The notes beneath the pieces are model-generated. The model saw only the letters and a list, made by a program, of their open reading frames with translations. It was not told the DNA's origin and did no database searches. From contig JAZNPK010000002.1 of assembly GCA_045589595.1 (NCBI GenBank), forward strand, positions 1-64,000: a stretch of DNA of 64,000 nt, in the 5' to 3' direction. A program made the position numbers and the translations under genes. Positions 1 to 8,668 of the stretch are shown piece by piece (within the stretch, counting starts at the first letter, position 1; the number at the start of each line of letters is the position of its first letter). The stretch comes from SIG77 sp045589595. GTDB taxonomy: Bacteria; Verrucomicrobiota; Lentisphaeria; Victivallales; UBA1829.

Positions 1-1
1 T

Positions 2-1213
2 ACAAAACTTGAAGCTAATGCCAATAAATATAAATTTGTTTGGAAGCCAAGGCAAAGGCATGATCGACTGAATGAAGGTTTGAGAAAAATTATTTCAAAT
101 TACTTCCCATTAGCACCAGGGAAGAAAGAGTTTGTTTCCAAAGAAGTTGCCAGTTATCTTTCTCAACTTGAGCGGAAAATTTCAGAAGCTGGAATACTTA
201 TTGTCAGCGGTTCCGGTCATCGCCAGCCACAGATAGTCAAAGATTTTCATTCGTTAAAGAAAATGTTGTTAAAAACTTTGGAGTATGAGGAAATAGAAGC
301 TATTTGCGGTTCCGGAAGAAACTCTTACTACAAAACCGACAAAGATGCAACCGCAATGTGCTTGAAATCAGATTATTATTCCGGACTTGGAAGTAATATG
401 CACGCCGCATACGCTCTTCAAATTATTGTTTCCAAAGGCATTATACTGGATTTTCTTGTGCCGCAGAATAGAACTGATTCAAAAACTTTTATTCCATTAC
501 TCGACCAGTATTACGCAGACTATAATACATATCCAGAACGATTATGTGCTGATAGCGGTTATTATTCGTTGGATAATTACAGATACATGGTGGCGGCAGG
601 CATTGAAAATTATATCAAACCTCAAACATGGCAGAAGATGATTTGCGGAGAGTGGATGGAACTATATCATTTCGATGAAAATAAAAATTTAATCTGTTTG
701 AATGGTAAAGTGGCTGTCAGATGTCAAAATGGCAACACTCACTCCCGGGGACGTGAAACAGTATTTTACCATATCGAAAATTGCCGGAGATGTAAATTCA
801 AACCTTACTGCATGAAGACTGTAAAAGACAAAAACAGGCAAGATCGTTTCTTTGAAGTATGTTATGACCTTTATGTATTCAGAAAACAAGCGATAGAAAA
901 TCTACTGTCCCCGAAAGGAATTGAAATGCGAATCAATCGGTCAGCACAGGTAGAGGGCGTATTCGGAGTAATCAAACAGGATATGGACTATGAAAGAGTA
1001 CGGCGAAAAGGTTTGGAAAACGTCAGTTGTGAGTGTATGTTCGTTTGTTCGGGATATAATATTCGTAAACTTTTCACCTTAATCAGTGGCAAGGGAAAAA
1101 ACGACTGTTGGATTGCTCCTGACGGGCTTGAAGCAGAACTTCCCCAAACTCCCAAGATGGAGAAAATTATAAAAAAGCTGCAAATAAAAAAAGAGACTGC
1201 TGCGAAACATTAG
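2..1213 (+). CDS. IS1182-like transposase, 5' end cut by the window
   Basis: DDE transposase of the IS1182 type. The frame is open from base 2, so the start lies outside the window; the TTG at 80 is internal. The first residues visible are TKLEANANKYKFVWK, which in this family follow the first catalytic Asp (FxDGTK), so that Asp sits just off the left edge. A second acidic position is in LCADSGYYSLDNY. The Glu-containing segment RSAQVEGVFGVIKQDMDYER near residue 295 of the visible part is typical of the family. A Cys cluster, CRRCKFKPYC, lies before it. The base composition is more AT-rich than the downstream genes, which fits a mobile element. No frameshift is visible, so the enzyme could be intact. 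Confidence 0.9.
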   Translation, partial: TKLEANANKYKFVWKPRQRHDRLNEGLRKIISNYFPLAPGKKEFVSKEVASYLSQLERKISEAGILIVSGSGHRQPQIVKDFHSLKKMLLKTLEYEEIEAICGSGRNSYYKTDKDATAMCLKSDYYSGLGSNMHAAYALQIIVSKGIILDFLVPQNRTDSKTFIPLLDQYYADYNTYPERLCADSGYYSLDNYRYMVAAGIENYIKPQTWQKMICGEWMELYHFDENKNLICLNGKVAVRCQNGNTHSRGRETVFYHIENCRRCKFKPYCMKTVKDKNRQDRFFEVCYDLYVFRKQAIENLLSPKGIEMRINRSAQVEGVFGVIKQDMDYERVRRKGLENVSCECMFVCSGYNIRKLFTLISGKGKNDCWIAPDGLEAELPQTPKMEKIIKKLQIKKETAAKH

Positions 1214-1236
1214 GTTTTGCAACAGCCCCTTTTTTT
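1197..1236 (+). terminator. Terminator at the transposase 3' end, including the likely IS right end
   Basis: An imperfect 12-bp hairpin (CTGCTGCGAAAC at 1197-1208 with GTTTTGCAACAG at 1214-1225) overlaps the transposase stop and is followed by CCCC and seven T. Read inward from 1229 the strand starts GGGGCTGTTGCAAAACC, which looks like a terminal inverted repeat. The matching left end is outside the window, so the exact IS border is inferred. Confidence 0.65.
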
Positions 1237-1244
1237 GTGTGCCT

Positions 1245-1320
1245 GCACAGCCCCGCAGCCGCGGGGCTGTGCGGGGCGGCGGTGCCGCCCGGAGCCGCGC
1301 CCCGGCGTTGCGTTTTTGCG
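1245..1320. repeat. Incomplete GC-rich multi-hairpin element beside the IS
   Basis: Two abutting hairpins are present. A perfect 12-bp stem (1245-1256 with 1261-1272, loop AGCC) is followed after one base by a perfect 7-bp stem (1274-1280 with 1284-1290, loop GGT). A GC-rich tail runs to the GH116 stop codon at 1326. The style matches the complete cloverleaf elements elsewhere in the window, but no outer closing stem and no clear third hairpin can be found. The left part may have been displaced or deleted by the adjacent insertion sequence. This fills the 112-bp gap between two convergent genes. Confidence 0.6.
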
Positions 1321-1325
1321 GTGCC

Positions 1326-3824
1326 TCAGATTTTTTTACTGATGCTGTCGCCTTTCCGGAGGGTTCTGCGGATGGGCACATGCTGTCCGGCGAACTGTAC
1401 TTCATCCAGCGTGATGCTGCCGTAATCGACGGTCATGGTGAATGTATTTGCCTTTGACCGGATGATCCTGCCCCATGCGGATCCGATGCTCCAGAAGCCT
1501 CTGAATTCTTCTCCTGCGGGATATTTCGGATCGAAGCCGATATATTGTCTGGTCATATCGAAAGTGAATCCGGCGGCTGCCGGGATGAGGGCGAATGCCG
1601 CCATACTTCTGGCATAATTGTTGCCGCATTCAAATTCGTTCCACGGATTCCGTTTTCTGCCGTCGTACCGGTTCCGGATGGACTGTGCAGTTTCTGCGGC
1701 TTCCCCGGTTTTGCCGAGCATCATGAGATGAGCGGCGAAAGTCCATTCAAAACCGTGCATCATTTCTGTATTGTACGGAATGGGGATCGCGGGTTTCTTT
1801 CTGCCGTTTTCCCAGGTGCAGATGCACACGCCTTTTTCGTCGTTGACGGCATAGATGCGCCACGGATTGGTCAAGTCTCTTGTGGATTTGAAATTGTACC
1901 GCAGGATGGCTTCAAGGGTCTTTTCTGTCATTTCCGGATCCAGCACGGAACCGATCCCGTAGAATGAGGCAAAAAATTCACCCAGACAGGCATCGATCTC
2001 CAATCCGTCTCCGATCTGATATTTGATTTCTTCCGACTCGGTATTCCAGTATGTTGCCACGGCATCGTCCCATTGTGCCGGAATATTTTTATCTTTCAGA
2101 TCCACATTCTGCTGATAATATTCGCCGTTGAAGAGACAATCTGCTGCCGCTTTTCCTTTTTCGAGAATGGTGCCGCATTCTGCGGAGAAATCGTGGTCGC
2201 CGACGGCTTCCGCCATTTTTTCCATTGCCGCCAGTGCGCCGAGATACAGACTCTGGATCCACGAGGAGGGACCGAACAGTTCCATATCCAGTGTGTGATG
2301 CTGTCTGCCGCCGATCAATCCTGTTTTTTCCGGATCCCAGCGGAATTGATTTTCACTGCTCCAGGCGAACTGCATCAGTCTTTTCAAAGTGGGATAATAT
2401 GTTTCCAGCCAGTTCTGATCGCCGCAGATCTTCCAGTCCCGGTAACACTTCATGATCGTTCCGAACTGACCGTCGGCGCAAGGTCTGAGCCAATCGTGTT
2501 CCGGCTGGACTTTGATCCCCAGCGGCAGCATCAGACGGAAATTCAGGCATCCGTCTGCGCGCACATCGTATTTCAGGTGTGATTCCTGCATGGAGCGTTC
2601 CAGTGCGGGGAAGAGAAATGCCGCCGCCTGTGCGTAGTTCCAGACATGGATGCAGGATCCTTCGCAGCTGCCCCAGTGGGTGCCGGTCCCTTCCCAGCCG
2701 TACAGAGTACCGTCTTCCAATCGCAGACAGGTGGGGCTTTTGAGCGTGGAGAGACATGCAGATGCTCCGTTCACGATCGCTTCATCCAGCGTGGAATCGA
2801 ACAGCGCATTCCGGAACTGCATCGTCCCTGCACGCAGTTCATCGAACCGCTGACATAGCTCATCGGCGGATGCGTCCTGATCCTGCCACTGGGTGGCGTA
2901 ATAATTTTTCCATGCGGGGGCGATCCCCTGTTTCTCCGCTTCTTCCCGGCTGACGCTGTTCCAGGTGTTCGTGCGGGTGGGAACATGCCATGTGATGATG
3001 AACTGCACTGTCCGGGATTCGCCCGGCTGCAATGAAAAATGAACTGCCAGAACACCGTGATCGTTGAAGATCTCACCCGGCTCGTAATCGCGGGGACGGA
3101 AACGCTTTCCCGAACTGAGTTCCGCCAGATCGTTCAGATACATTTCCAGTCCGTCGGACCAGCCGCCCCGGTACCAGTATGCCTGACTTGACACATTTTC
3201 CGCCTCTTCCCGGACGGACAGCGCAAGTCCGTTTTCGTTTCCGTCAGTCAGCGTCAGACGGGTCCCGCCGCCGGAAATGATATTTTTGTGTCCGGCGCAA
3301 TTCCACGGATTGGCAAGAACGCCCACGGCTGATGCCTCCACCGTTTCCCCGCTGATATTTTTGAATGTGTATTCCAGAACGGCGCAGGGGAGGGAGGATT
3401 CACGGTCCATACCGGGAATGAAGGGACTCCATGCCAGCAGTTCGGCGGTCACGGGGAAAGCGTCTTCCTCTCCGGAAAAATCCACGCCGGCGACTGGAAA
3501 TGTTCCGTGAAAAGTATGCTGACGGAAATGAGGCAGCCCTGCCAGCAGTTCATGTTCCACGCCCCAGCCGTAGCCGCGGTGTTTGTCATCGTCCTGATAA
3601 CGGTACTTCCCGGTGTACGGTTCAAAACAATCGCCCTGAAGCAAACGGTATTTTCCGACGGCACTGATACAGAAATGGGTGTAGGAAAGCGTTGAATTTT
3701 TGTTGGATCTGTTGAAGATCTCCCAGTCGCAGAGCCGTCCGTTTCCGGCAAGTCCGATACAGCCCGAGCCGATGCCGCCAAGGGGAAATGAGATCTCTTT
3801 CGTATATTCGCCGGTGTAGTCCAT
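1326..3824 (-). CDS. GH116 family glycoside hydrolase (GBA2-like beta-glucosidase/glucosylceramidase)
   Basis: This 832-residue protein of the GBA2/GH116 type probably hydrolyses beta-glucosides or beta-xylosides. It opens with GEYTKEISFPLGGIGSGCIG, typical of the N-terminal beta-sandwich domain. The C-terminal (alpha/alpha)6 barrel begins around residue 400 and carries HWGSCEGSCIHVWNYAQA and HHTLDMELFGPSSW, both strongly conserved in GH116. The length is normal for bacterial members. There is no signal peptide, so it should act in the cytoplasm on imported glycosides. The ATG at 3824 is chosen because an AAAGGA Shine-Dalgarno lies just upstream; an upstream in-frame extension lacks family similarity. 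It is a single-gene unit with its own promoter. Substrate cannot be read from the sequence. Confidence 0.9.
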   Translation of the reverse strand: MDYTGEYTKEISFPLGGIGSGCIGLAGNGRLCDWEIFNRSNKNSTLSYTHFCISAVGKYRLLQGDCFEPYTGKYRYQDDDKHRGYGWGVEHELLAGLPHFRQHTFHGTFPVAGVDFSGEEDAFPVTAELLAWSPFIPGMDRESSLPCAVLEYTFKNISGETVEASAVGVLANPWNCAGHKNIISGGGTRLTLTDGNENGLALSVREEAENVSSQAYWYRGGWSDGLEMYLNDLAELSSGKRFRPRDYEPGEIFNDHGVLAVHFSLQPGESRTVQFIITWHVPTRTNTWNSVSREEAEKQGIAPAWKNYYATQWQDQDASADELCQRFDELRAGTMQFRNALFDSTLDEAIVNGASACLSTLKSPTCLRLEDGTLYGWEGTGTHWGSCEGSCIHVWNYAQAAAFLFPALERSMQESHLKYDVRADGCLNFRLMLPLGIKVQPEHDWLRPCADGQFGTIMKCYRDWKICGDQNWLETYYPTLKRLMQFAWSSENQFRWDPEKTGLIGGRQHHTLDMELFGPSSWIQSLYLGALAAMEKMAEAVGDHDFSAECGTILEKGKAAADCLFNGEYYQQNVDLKDKNIPAQWDDAVATYWNTESEEIKYQIGDGLEIDACLGEFFASFYGIGSVLDPEMTEKTLEAILRYNFKSTRDLTNPWRIYAVNDEKGVCICTWENGRKKPAIPIPYNTEMMHGFEWTFAAHLMMLGKTGEAAETAQSIRNRYDGRKRNPWNEFECGNNYARSMAAFALIPAAAGFTFDMTRQYIGFDPKYPAGEEFRGFWSIGSAWGRIIRSKANTFTMTVDYGSITLDEVQFAGQHVPIRRTLRKGDSISKKI

Positions 3825-3864
3825 AACGGTGTATTCCTTTCGCTTGCTGTTGATTTTCTGCAAC

Positions 3865-3892
3865 AATATAATCTTTACCCGGAAAAAATCAA
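3865..3892 (-). promoter_or_regulatory. Promoter of the GH116 gene
   Basis: On the minus strand TTGATT (3887-3892) and TATATT (3865-3870) are separated by 16 nt, about 40 nt before the GH116 start. The 191-bp gap 3825-4015 is otherwise occupied by the divergent purQ promoter. Confidence 0.55.
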
Positions 3893-3934
3893 ACGATGCC
3901 CCTTTTTTTCTCCGGAAAAAGACAGCCGGAACGG

Positions 3935-3963
3935 TTGAAAAAAACACTCTCCGCGTGTATCTT
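3935..3963 (+). promoter_or_regulatory. Promoter of the purQ-murE operon
   Basis: TTGAAA (3935-3940) and TATCTT (3958-3963) with a 17-nt spacer, about 50 nt before purQ. It is divergent from the GH116 promoter. Confidence 0.5.
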
Positions 3964-4015
3964 ATAAGAAACAACAGACAACAGTAATTTTTTTACCCGG
4001 AACGGAGAAAGCTTT

Positions 4016-4822
4016 ATGGAACGCTCTCAAGTCAAAGTCCTCGTCATCACAGGCGTCGGATTGAATTGTGAAAAAGAAACGGCAGCCGCCTTTGCATCCT
4101 GCGGCGCGACTGCGGAACAGGTCCATCTGAATGACCTGCTCAATGGCAAACATTCACTGGATGAATATCACATCCTGGCGTTCATCGGCGGTTTCTCTTT
4201 CGGTGACCACCTCGGCTCCGGCACGGTGTTTGCCAACCGTATCAAATTCCGTCTCGCGGAAGATCTGAAACGTTTTGTCGCAGCCGGTAAACTGGTCATC
4301 GGTATCTGCAACGGTTTCCAGACCCTGACCCGCCTCGGTCTCGCTCCCGCTCTCAACGGAAAATATCTGGAACAGCAGGCTGCCCTCACCAATAACGACA
4401 GCGGTGTGTTCCGGGATGACTGGATCACCCTGAAAGCCAATGCCGCATCCCCCTGTATTTTTACGAAAGGGATCGGTACATTCCGGCTCCCCATCCGCCA
4501 CGGAGAAGGCAAATTTGTCGCTGATGCCGATGTGCTTGCTGAAATCGAAGCAAAAAATCTCGTCGCACTCCGCTATTGCGCTCCCGACGGCTCCCCTGCC
4601 AACGGTTTCCCCGAAAACCCCAACGGCGCTCTGAATGATATCGCCGGGATCTGTGACGAAACCGGACGGATCTTCGGGCTGATGCCCCATCCCGAAGCGT
4701 TCCTCTCCCCCTTCAACGCGCCCGACTGGCAGGAAAAGAAACTGCAGGGCGAACTGCCTGAATGGGGCGAAGGCCGCGTCATCTTTGAAAACGCGGTCGC
4801 CTTTGCCGCTGAAAATCTCTGA
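4016..4822 (+). CDS. purQ: Phosphoribosylformylglycinamidine synthase glutaminase subunit PurQ
   Basis: Glutamine amidotransferase subunit of FGAM synthase, which supplies ammonia for the fourth step of purine synthesis. It is a class I amidotransferase fold of 268 residues. The nucleophile elbow is GICNGFQTL near residue 100 (catalytic Cys), and the C-terminal His/Glu pair is in MPHPEAFLSP near residue 223. The length suits the PurQ of three-subunit systems; no purL or purS is seen here. The ATG at 4016 follows a GGAG-type ribosome site. It is the first gene of a plus-strand unit continuing into nucleotide-sugar and peptidoglycan genes, 8 nt before the next start. Confidence 0.92.
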   Translation: MERSQVKVLVITGVGLNCEKETAAAFASCGATAEQVHLNDLLNGKHSLDEYHILAFIGGFSFGDHLGSGTVFANRIKFRLAEDLKRFVAAGKLVIGICNGFQTLTRLGLAPALNGKYLEQQAALTNNDSGVFRDDWITLKANAASPCIFTKGIGTFRLPIRHGEGKFVADADVLAEIEAKNLVALRYCAPDGSPANGFPENPNGALNDIAGICDETGRIFGLMPHPEAFLSPFNAPDWQEKKLQGELPEWGEGRVIFENAVAFAAENL

Positions 4823-4830
4823 TCTGCACC

Positions 4831-5787
4831 ATGCAGACTCCGGCGGGACGGCGGAAAGTTCTTGTGACCGGGGGTGCGGGCTTTGTCGGTTCGCATCTCT
4901 GTCTGCGTCTGCTCCGCGCCGGACATGAAGTCATCTGTCTCGATAATCTCCAGACAGGCTCCATGGAAAATATTGCGCCCTGCCGCGACTTCGATTCCTT
5001 CCGTTTTTTACGGCATGATGTGACGGAACCGTTTGATGTGCAGGGGGTTACGGATATTCTTTCGCTTGCGTGTCCTGCCGCGCCGCCTCATTATCAGCGT
5101 GATCCGGTCCAGACGATCAAGACCAGCGTGCTTGGTGCACTGCATTCATTGGAACTTGCACGCCGCGAAAATGCCCGGATGCTGCAGACATCCACCAGCG
5201 AAGTGTATGGCGATCCGGATGTTCACCCTCAAATCGAAACCTATTGGGGCAATGTGAATCCCATCGGCATCCGCGCCTGTTACGATGAGGGAAAACGGTG
5301 TGCGGAGACCCTCTGTTTTGATTTTCAGCGTATGCACGGAACGGACGTGAAAGTTGTCCGCCTGTTCAATACCTACGGACCCAATATGCAGCCCGATGAC
5401 GGACGCGTGGTCAGCAATTTTATCATTCAGGCACTCACCGGAAAACCCCTGACCATCTACGGGGACGGCTCCCAGACACGGAGTTTCTGTTATGTGGATG
5501 ACACCGTGGAGGGGATCCTGCGTATGCTGGATTCTGACGCACACGGACCGGTCAATATCGGCAATCCCGGCGAATTTACCATGCTGGAACTGGCTCAAGC
5601 CGTGCTGGAGATCACCGGGTCGGACTCGAAACTGGAATGGCATCCGCTGCCCGCTGACGATCCCAAACGGCGGAAGCCGGATATCACTCTCGCAAAACAA
5701 CTGCTGGACTGGACGCCCGTGACCCCGCTGCGTGACGGACTCGTGAAAACAGTCCGATATTTCAAGGAAAAGATTTTCAATGGATAA
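4831..5787 (+). CDS. UDP-glucuronate decarboxylase (UDP-xylose synthase)-like SDR enzyme
   Basis: Extended short-chain dehydrogenase of 318 residues. It has the NAD-binding GGAGFVGSHL at about residue 15, TSTSEVYGDP, and the catalytic YDEGKR segment, a combination characteristic of UDP-xylose synthases that convert UDP-glucuronate to UDP-xylose through a 4-keto intermediate. The product would feed surface polysaccharide or LPS assembly. The start is not preceded by a strong Shine-Dalgarno, suggesting coupling to purQ 8 nt upstream. Its 3' end overlaps murF by 8 nt. A related UDP-sugar epimerase activity is the main alternative. Confidence 0.85.
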   Translation: MQTPAGRRKVLVTGGAGFVGSHLCLRLLRAGHEVICLDNLQTGSMENIAPCRDFDSFRFLRHDVTEPFDVQGVTDILSLACPAAPPHYQRDPVQTIKTSVLGALHSLELARRENARMLQTSTSEVYGDPDVHPQIETYWGNVNPIGIRACYDEGKRCAETLCFDFQRMHGTDVKVVRLFNTYGPNMQPDDGRVVSNFIIQALTGKPLTIYGDGSQTRSFCYVDDTVEGILRMLDSDAHGPVNIGNPGEFTMLELAQAVLEITGSDSKLEWHPLPADDPKRRKPDITLAKQLLDWTPVTPLRDGLVKTVRYFKEKIFNG

Positions 5788-7171
5788 CGTCAGTTTTACA
5801 TTCGATGAGATCCGTTCCGCACTGCCCGGTTCCACTTGGACCGGCAATCCTGCAGGATCGGTTTCCGCCATCTTTACCGATACCCGCGAAACGGTTGCGG
5901 ATTCCCTGTTTATTGCATTCAGCGGCGAAAATTTTGATGCCCACGATTTTCTGGACAAAGCCGTTGCCAACGGTGCAAAACTTCTCTGCGTCGAAAAAGA
6001 AAAAGCGGACCGTGTCCCTGCCGGTGTCGATGCCGTGCTGGTGGACTCCACCGTTGCGGCGTATCAGGCATTGGCGCGTCTGCACCGGAACCGTTTCCCG
6101 GATCTGCATCTTCTCGCCCTGACAGGTTCCTGCGGAAAGACCAGCACCAAAGAAACGCTCCGCGCCATTCTGGAAGAAGCGTACGGAAAAGAACATATCC
6201 TTGCAACTGAAGGAAATACAAATAATCAGATCGGCGTCCCCCGGAACCTGTTCCGTCTGACGGATGCCCATCAGGCTGCCGTGATCGAAATGGGGACCAA
6301 TCATCACGGCGAGATCGCGCCTCTTGCAGATTGTGCGCTGCCGGAAAGTGCCATGATCGTTTCCATCGGGAACTGCCATCTGGAATTTCTCGGGTCACTG
6401 GAAGGTGTCGCTGTGGAAAAATCCCGGATCTTTCAGAACGGTGTGCGCCGCGCCGTTCTGCCTTACGGTGCCGCCGGAACTGAAATTATGCGTGACGCCG
6501 CCGCCGGGAGCGGGGAGATCCTGACCTTCGGTGCGGACCCGGTCTGTGATTTCAGAGCGGAATATCTGGGGGGCAATCTTCAGGGCAGTTCCTTCCGGTT
6601 GACAAAGGCTGCAACGGGGGAATCCGCGGTGATCCAATGGCATATTCCCGGCGCTCATCAGGCGAACAACGCCGCCGGAGCCGCCGCTCTGGCAGACAGC
6701 CTCGGTATTCCCTTTGAGGTGATCACCGCCGGGATCGCAAAGACCACATTGCCCGGAATGCGTATGCGTATCACGGAACATCATGGCGCCACATGGATCA
6801 ACGATGCTTACAATGCCAATCCGGACAGTATGTGCGCCACACTGGAATGGCTTTCCGAATTTGTGAAAGGCGATGATCTGAAAAAACTGGTCCTTGCACT
6901 TGGCGATATGGGGGAACTCGGTTCCGCCCGCGCTGTCGGACACCGCCGGGTCCTGCTCAAAGTACAGGAACTTTTCCCCGATGTCCGTCTGGTCACGGTG
7001 GGACCGGAAATGCAGGCAGTGGCGGATGCCCTTGCCATGGAACCGGTCGCCGCATACATGACGGCAGATGAAGCACCCGGAGATTTTCTGGATCACATCA
7101 GACCCGGCGATCTTGTGCTGCTGAAAGCCTCCCGCTCCATGGGAATGGAAAAACTGGAACCGGCGGAATAA
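5780..7171 (+). CDS. murF: UDP-N-acetylmuramoyl-tripeptide--D-alanyl-D-alanine ligase MurF
   Basis: Cytoplasmic ligase that adds D-Ala-D-Ala to UDP-MurNAc-tripeptide, the last soluble step of peptidoglycan precursor synthesis. The 463-residue protein has the Mur ligase layout: N-terminal UMP-binding domain, ATP-binding centre with P-loop GSCGKTSTKE near residue 115, EMGTNHHGEI, and a C-terminal domain with NDAYNANPDS and ALGDMGELG. It overlaps the preceding gene by 8 nt and lies 3 nt before murE, so the two ligases should be translationally coupled. The murF-murE order is the reverse of the usual dcw cluster. Confidence 0.93.
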   Translation: MDNVSFTFDEIRSALPGSTWTGNPAGSVSAIFTDTRETVADSLFIAFSGENFDAHDFLDKAVANGAKLLCVEKEKADRVPAGVDAVLVDSTVAAYQALARLHRNRFPDLHLLALTGSCGKTSTKETLRAILEEAYGKEHILATEGNTNNQIGVPRNLFRLTDAHQAAVIEMGTNHHGEIAPLADCALPESAMIVSIGNCHLEFLGSLEGVAVEKSRIFQNGVRRAVLPYGAAGTEIMRDAAAGSGEILTFGADPVCDFRAEYLGGNLQGSSFRLTKAATGESAVIQWHIPGAHQANNAAGAAALADSLGIPFEVITAGIAKTTLPGMRMRITEHHGATWINDAYNANPDSMCATLEWLSEFVKGDDLKKLVLALGDMGELGSARAVGHRRVLLKVQELFPDVRLVTVGPEMQAVADALAMEPVAAYMTADEAPGDFLDHIRPGDLVLLKASRSMGMEKLEPAE

Positions 7172-7174
7172 AAA

Positions 7175-8668
7175 ATGAATACTGGCGATTACCTTTCAGC
7201 ACTCCGCAGCGCCGGGATCCTCAAAGGTGCCGCGTTATCCGGCGATATTCCGGTATCCCTTGTGACCAACCGGTCTGCCGATGTGAGACCCGGTGCGGTT
7301 TTCTGCGCGATCCGCGGTTCGAAGTTTGACGGTCACGACTATCTGGAGGATGCCCGGAAGAATGGTGCCGTTCTCTGTGTGGTTCATGAATCCCGGTTCG
7401 ACAACACCCCCGGAACGGCAGCGGTGTCCGATTCTTTTCTGGCGTGGGGCGTCCTCTGTCAGACTGCCGCCGGTGATCCCGCAAAACAATTCCGCGTTCA
7501 CGGCATTACGGGGACCAACGGCAAGACCACCACCGCGCTGCTGCTGCGTCATTTTCTCACGGTTGCCGGTCAACGCCGCTGCGGCGTGCTGACCACAGTC
7601 TTCACCGACATCTGTGCGGAATCTGCCACACCTGCCGCCGGAACGATGCCCGATGCCGCCGCCCTGCAGAAACTGTTTGCGGGTTTTGCAGAAAATCGCG
7701 GGGAGGATATGGTGATGGAGTGTTCCAGTCACGGACTGGATCAGAGCCGGTCGGGGACGATGCTTTACAGTTGTGCCGTCTTCACCAATCTTACGGGCGA
7801 TCATCTGGATTATCACCGCACGATGGAAGCGTATTATCAGGCAAAAAAACGCCTGTTCACGGTCTTTGCCGCGCCCGGTATGCCCTCTGTGATCAATCTG
7901 GACGATCCCGCAGGACGCCGTCTCTATGATGAACTTGACGGAACATCTGTCCGGCGGATCGGCGTTTCCATGACCGCACCCGATGCAGACTGGCGTATTC
8001 ATTCTGTCCAGACTGCCGCCGCCGGAACAACATTCTGTCTGGTGTCCGGACAACAGGAATACAGGCTCTCCATGACCCTGACCGGACTTCACAATGTGTA
8101 CAATATGGCAGAGGCTTTTGCCGCCGCCGCCGCCCTGGGGATCCCCTGCGATGTTCTGGCAGATGCCGCCGCCACCGCGCCCGCCGCACCCGGCAGACTG
8201 GAACGGTTCACTCTGAACAACGGTGCCGCCGCTTTTGTGGATTATGCTCATACGGATGATGCCCTGATCCGGGTGACATCCGCCCTCAATGCCATCCGTC
8301 CGGCAGATGGCAAACTCATTACTGTATTTGGCTGTGGCGGTGACCGTGACCGTACAAAGCGCCCCCGGATGGGCGCGGCAGCAGTCCGTCATTCCGGTCT
8401 GGTCATTGTGACAAGTGACAATCCCCGGTCGGAAGATCCCCTTGCCATTATTCAGGAGATCCTGCCGGGAACGGAAAATGCGTCCTGTCCGGTTCTGGTA
8501 GAGCCGGATCGCGCCGCCGCGATCGCGTTGGCGTTGTCCCATGCCGGACCCCGGGATCTTGTGCTGATCGCCGGAAAAGGACACGAGGATTATCAGGAGA
8601 TCTGCGGTGTGAAACATCATTTTGACGATCGTGAACAAATCATCCATTACAGGGAGAATCATCTATGA
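7175..8668 (+). CDS. murE: UDP-N-acetylmuramoyl-tripeptide synthetase MurE, meso-DAP type
   Basis: This ligase adds the third amino acid to UDP-MurNAc-L-Ala-D-Glu. The 497-residue protein has P-loop GTNGKTTTALL near residue 113, ECSSHGLDQSR, and FGCGGDRDRTKRPRMG in the C-terminal domain. The specificity motif is DNPR (TSDNPRSEDP near residue 413), which in characterised MurE enzymes binds meso-diaminopimelate rather than lysine, so the wall should be of DAP type. It starts 3 nt after murF and its stop overlaps the next start in ATGA. Confidence 0.93.
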   Translation: MNTGDYLSALRSAGILKGAALSGDIPVSLVTNRSADVRPGAVFCAIRGSKFDGHDYLEDARKNGAVLCVVHESRFDNTPGTAAVSDSFLAWGVLCQTAAGDPAKQFRVHGITGTNGKTTTALLLRHFLTVAGQRRCGVLTTVFTDICAESATPAAGTMPDAAALQKLFAGFAENRGEDMVMECSSHGLDQSRSGTMLYSCAVFTNLTGDHLDYHRTMEAYYQAKKRLFTVFAAPGMPSVINLDDPAGRRLYDELDGTSVRRIGVSMTAPDADWRIHSVQTAAAGTTFCLVSGQQEYRLSMTLTGLHNVYNMAEAFAAAAALGIPCDVLADAAATAPAAPGRLERFTLNNGAAAFVDYAHTDDALIRVTSALNAIRPADGKLITVFGCGGDRDRTKRPRMGAAAVRHSGLVIVTSDNPRSEDPLAIIQEILPGTENASCPVLVEPDRAAAIALALSHAGPRDLVLIAGKGHEDYQEICGVKHHFDDREQIIHYRENHL

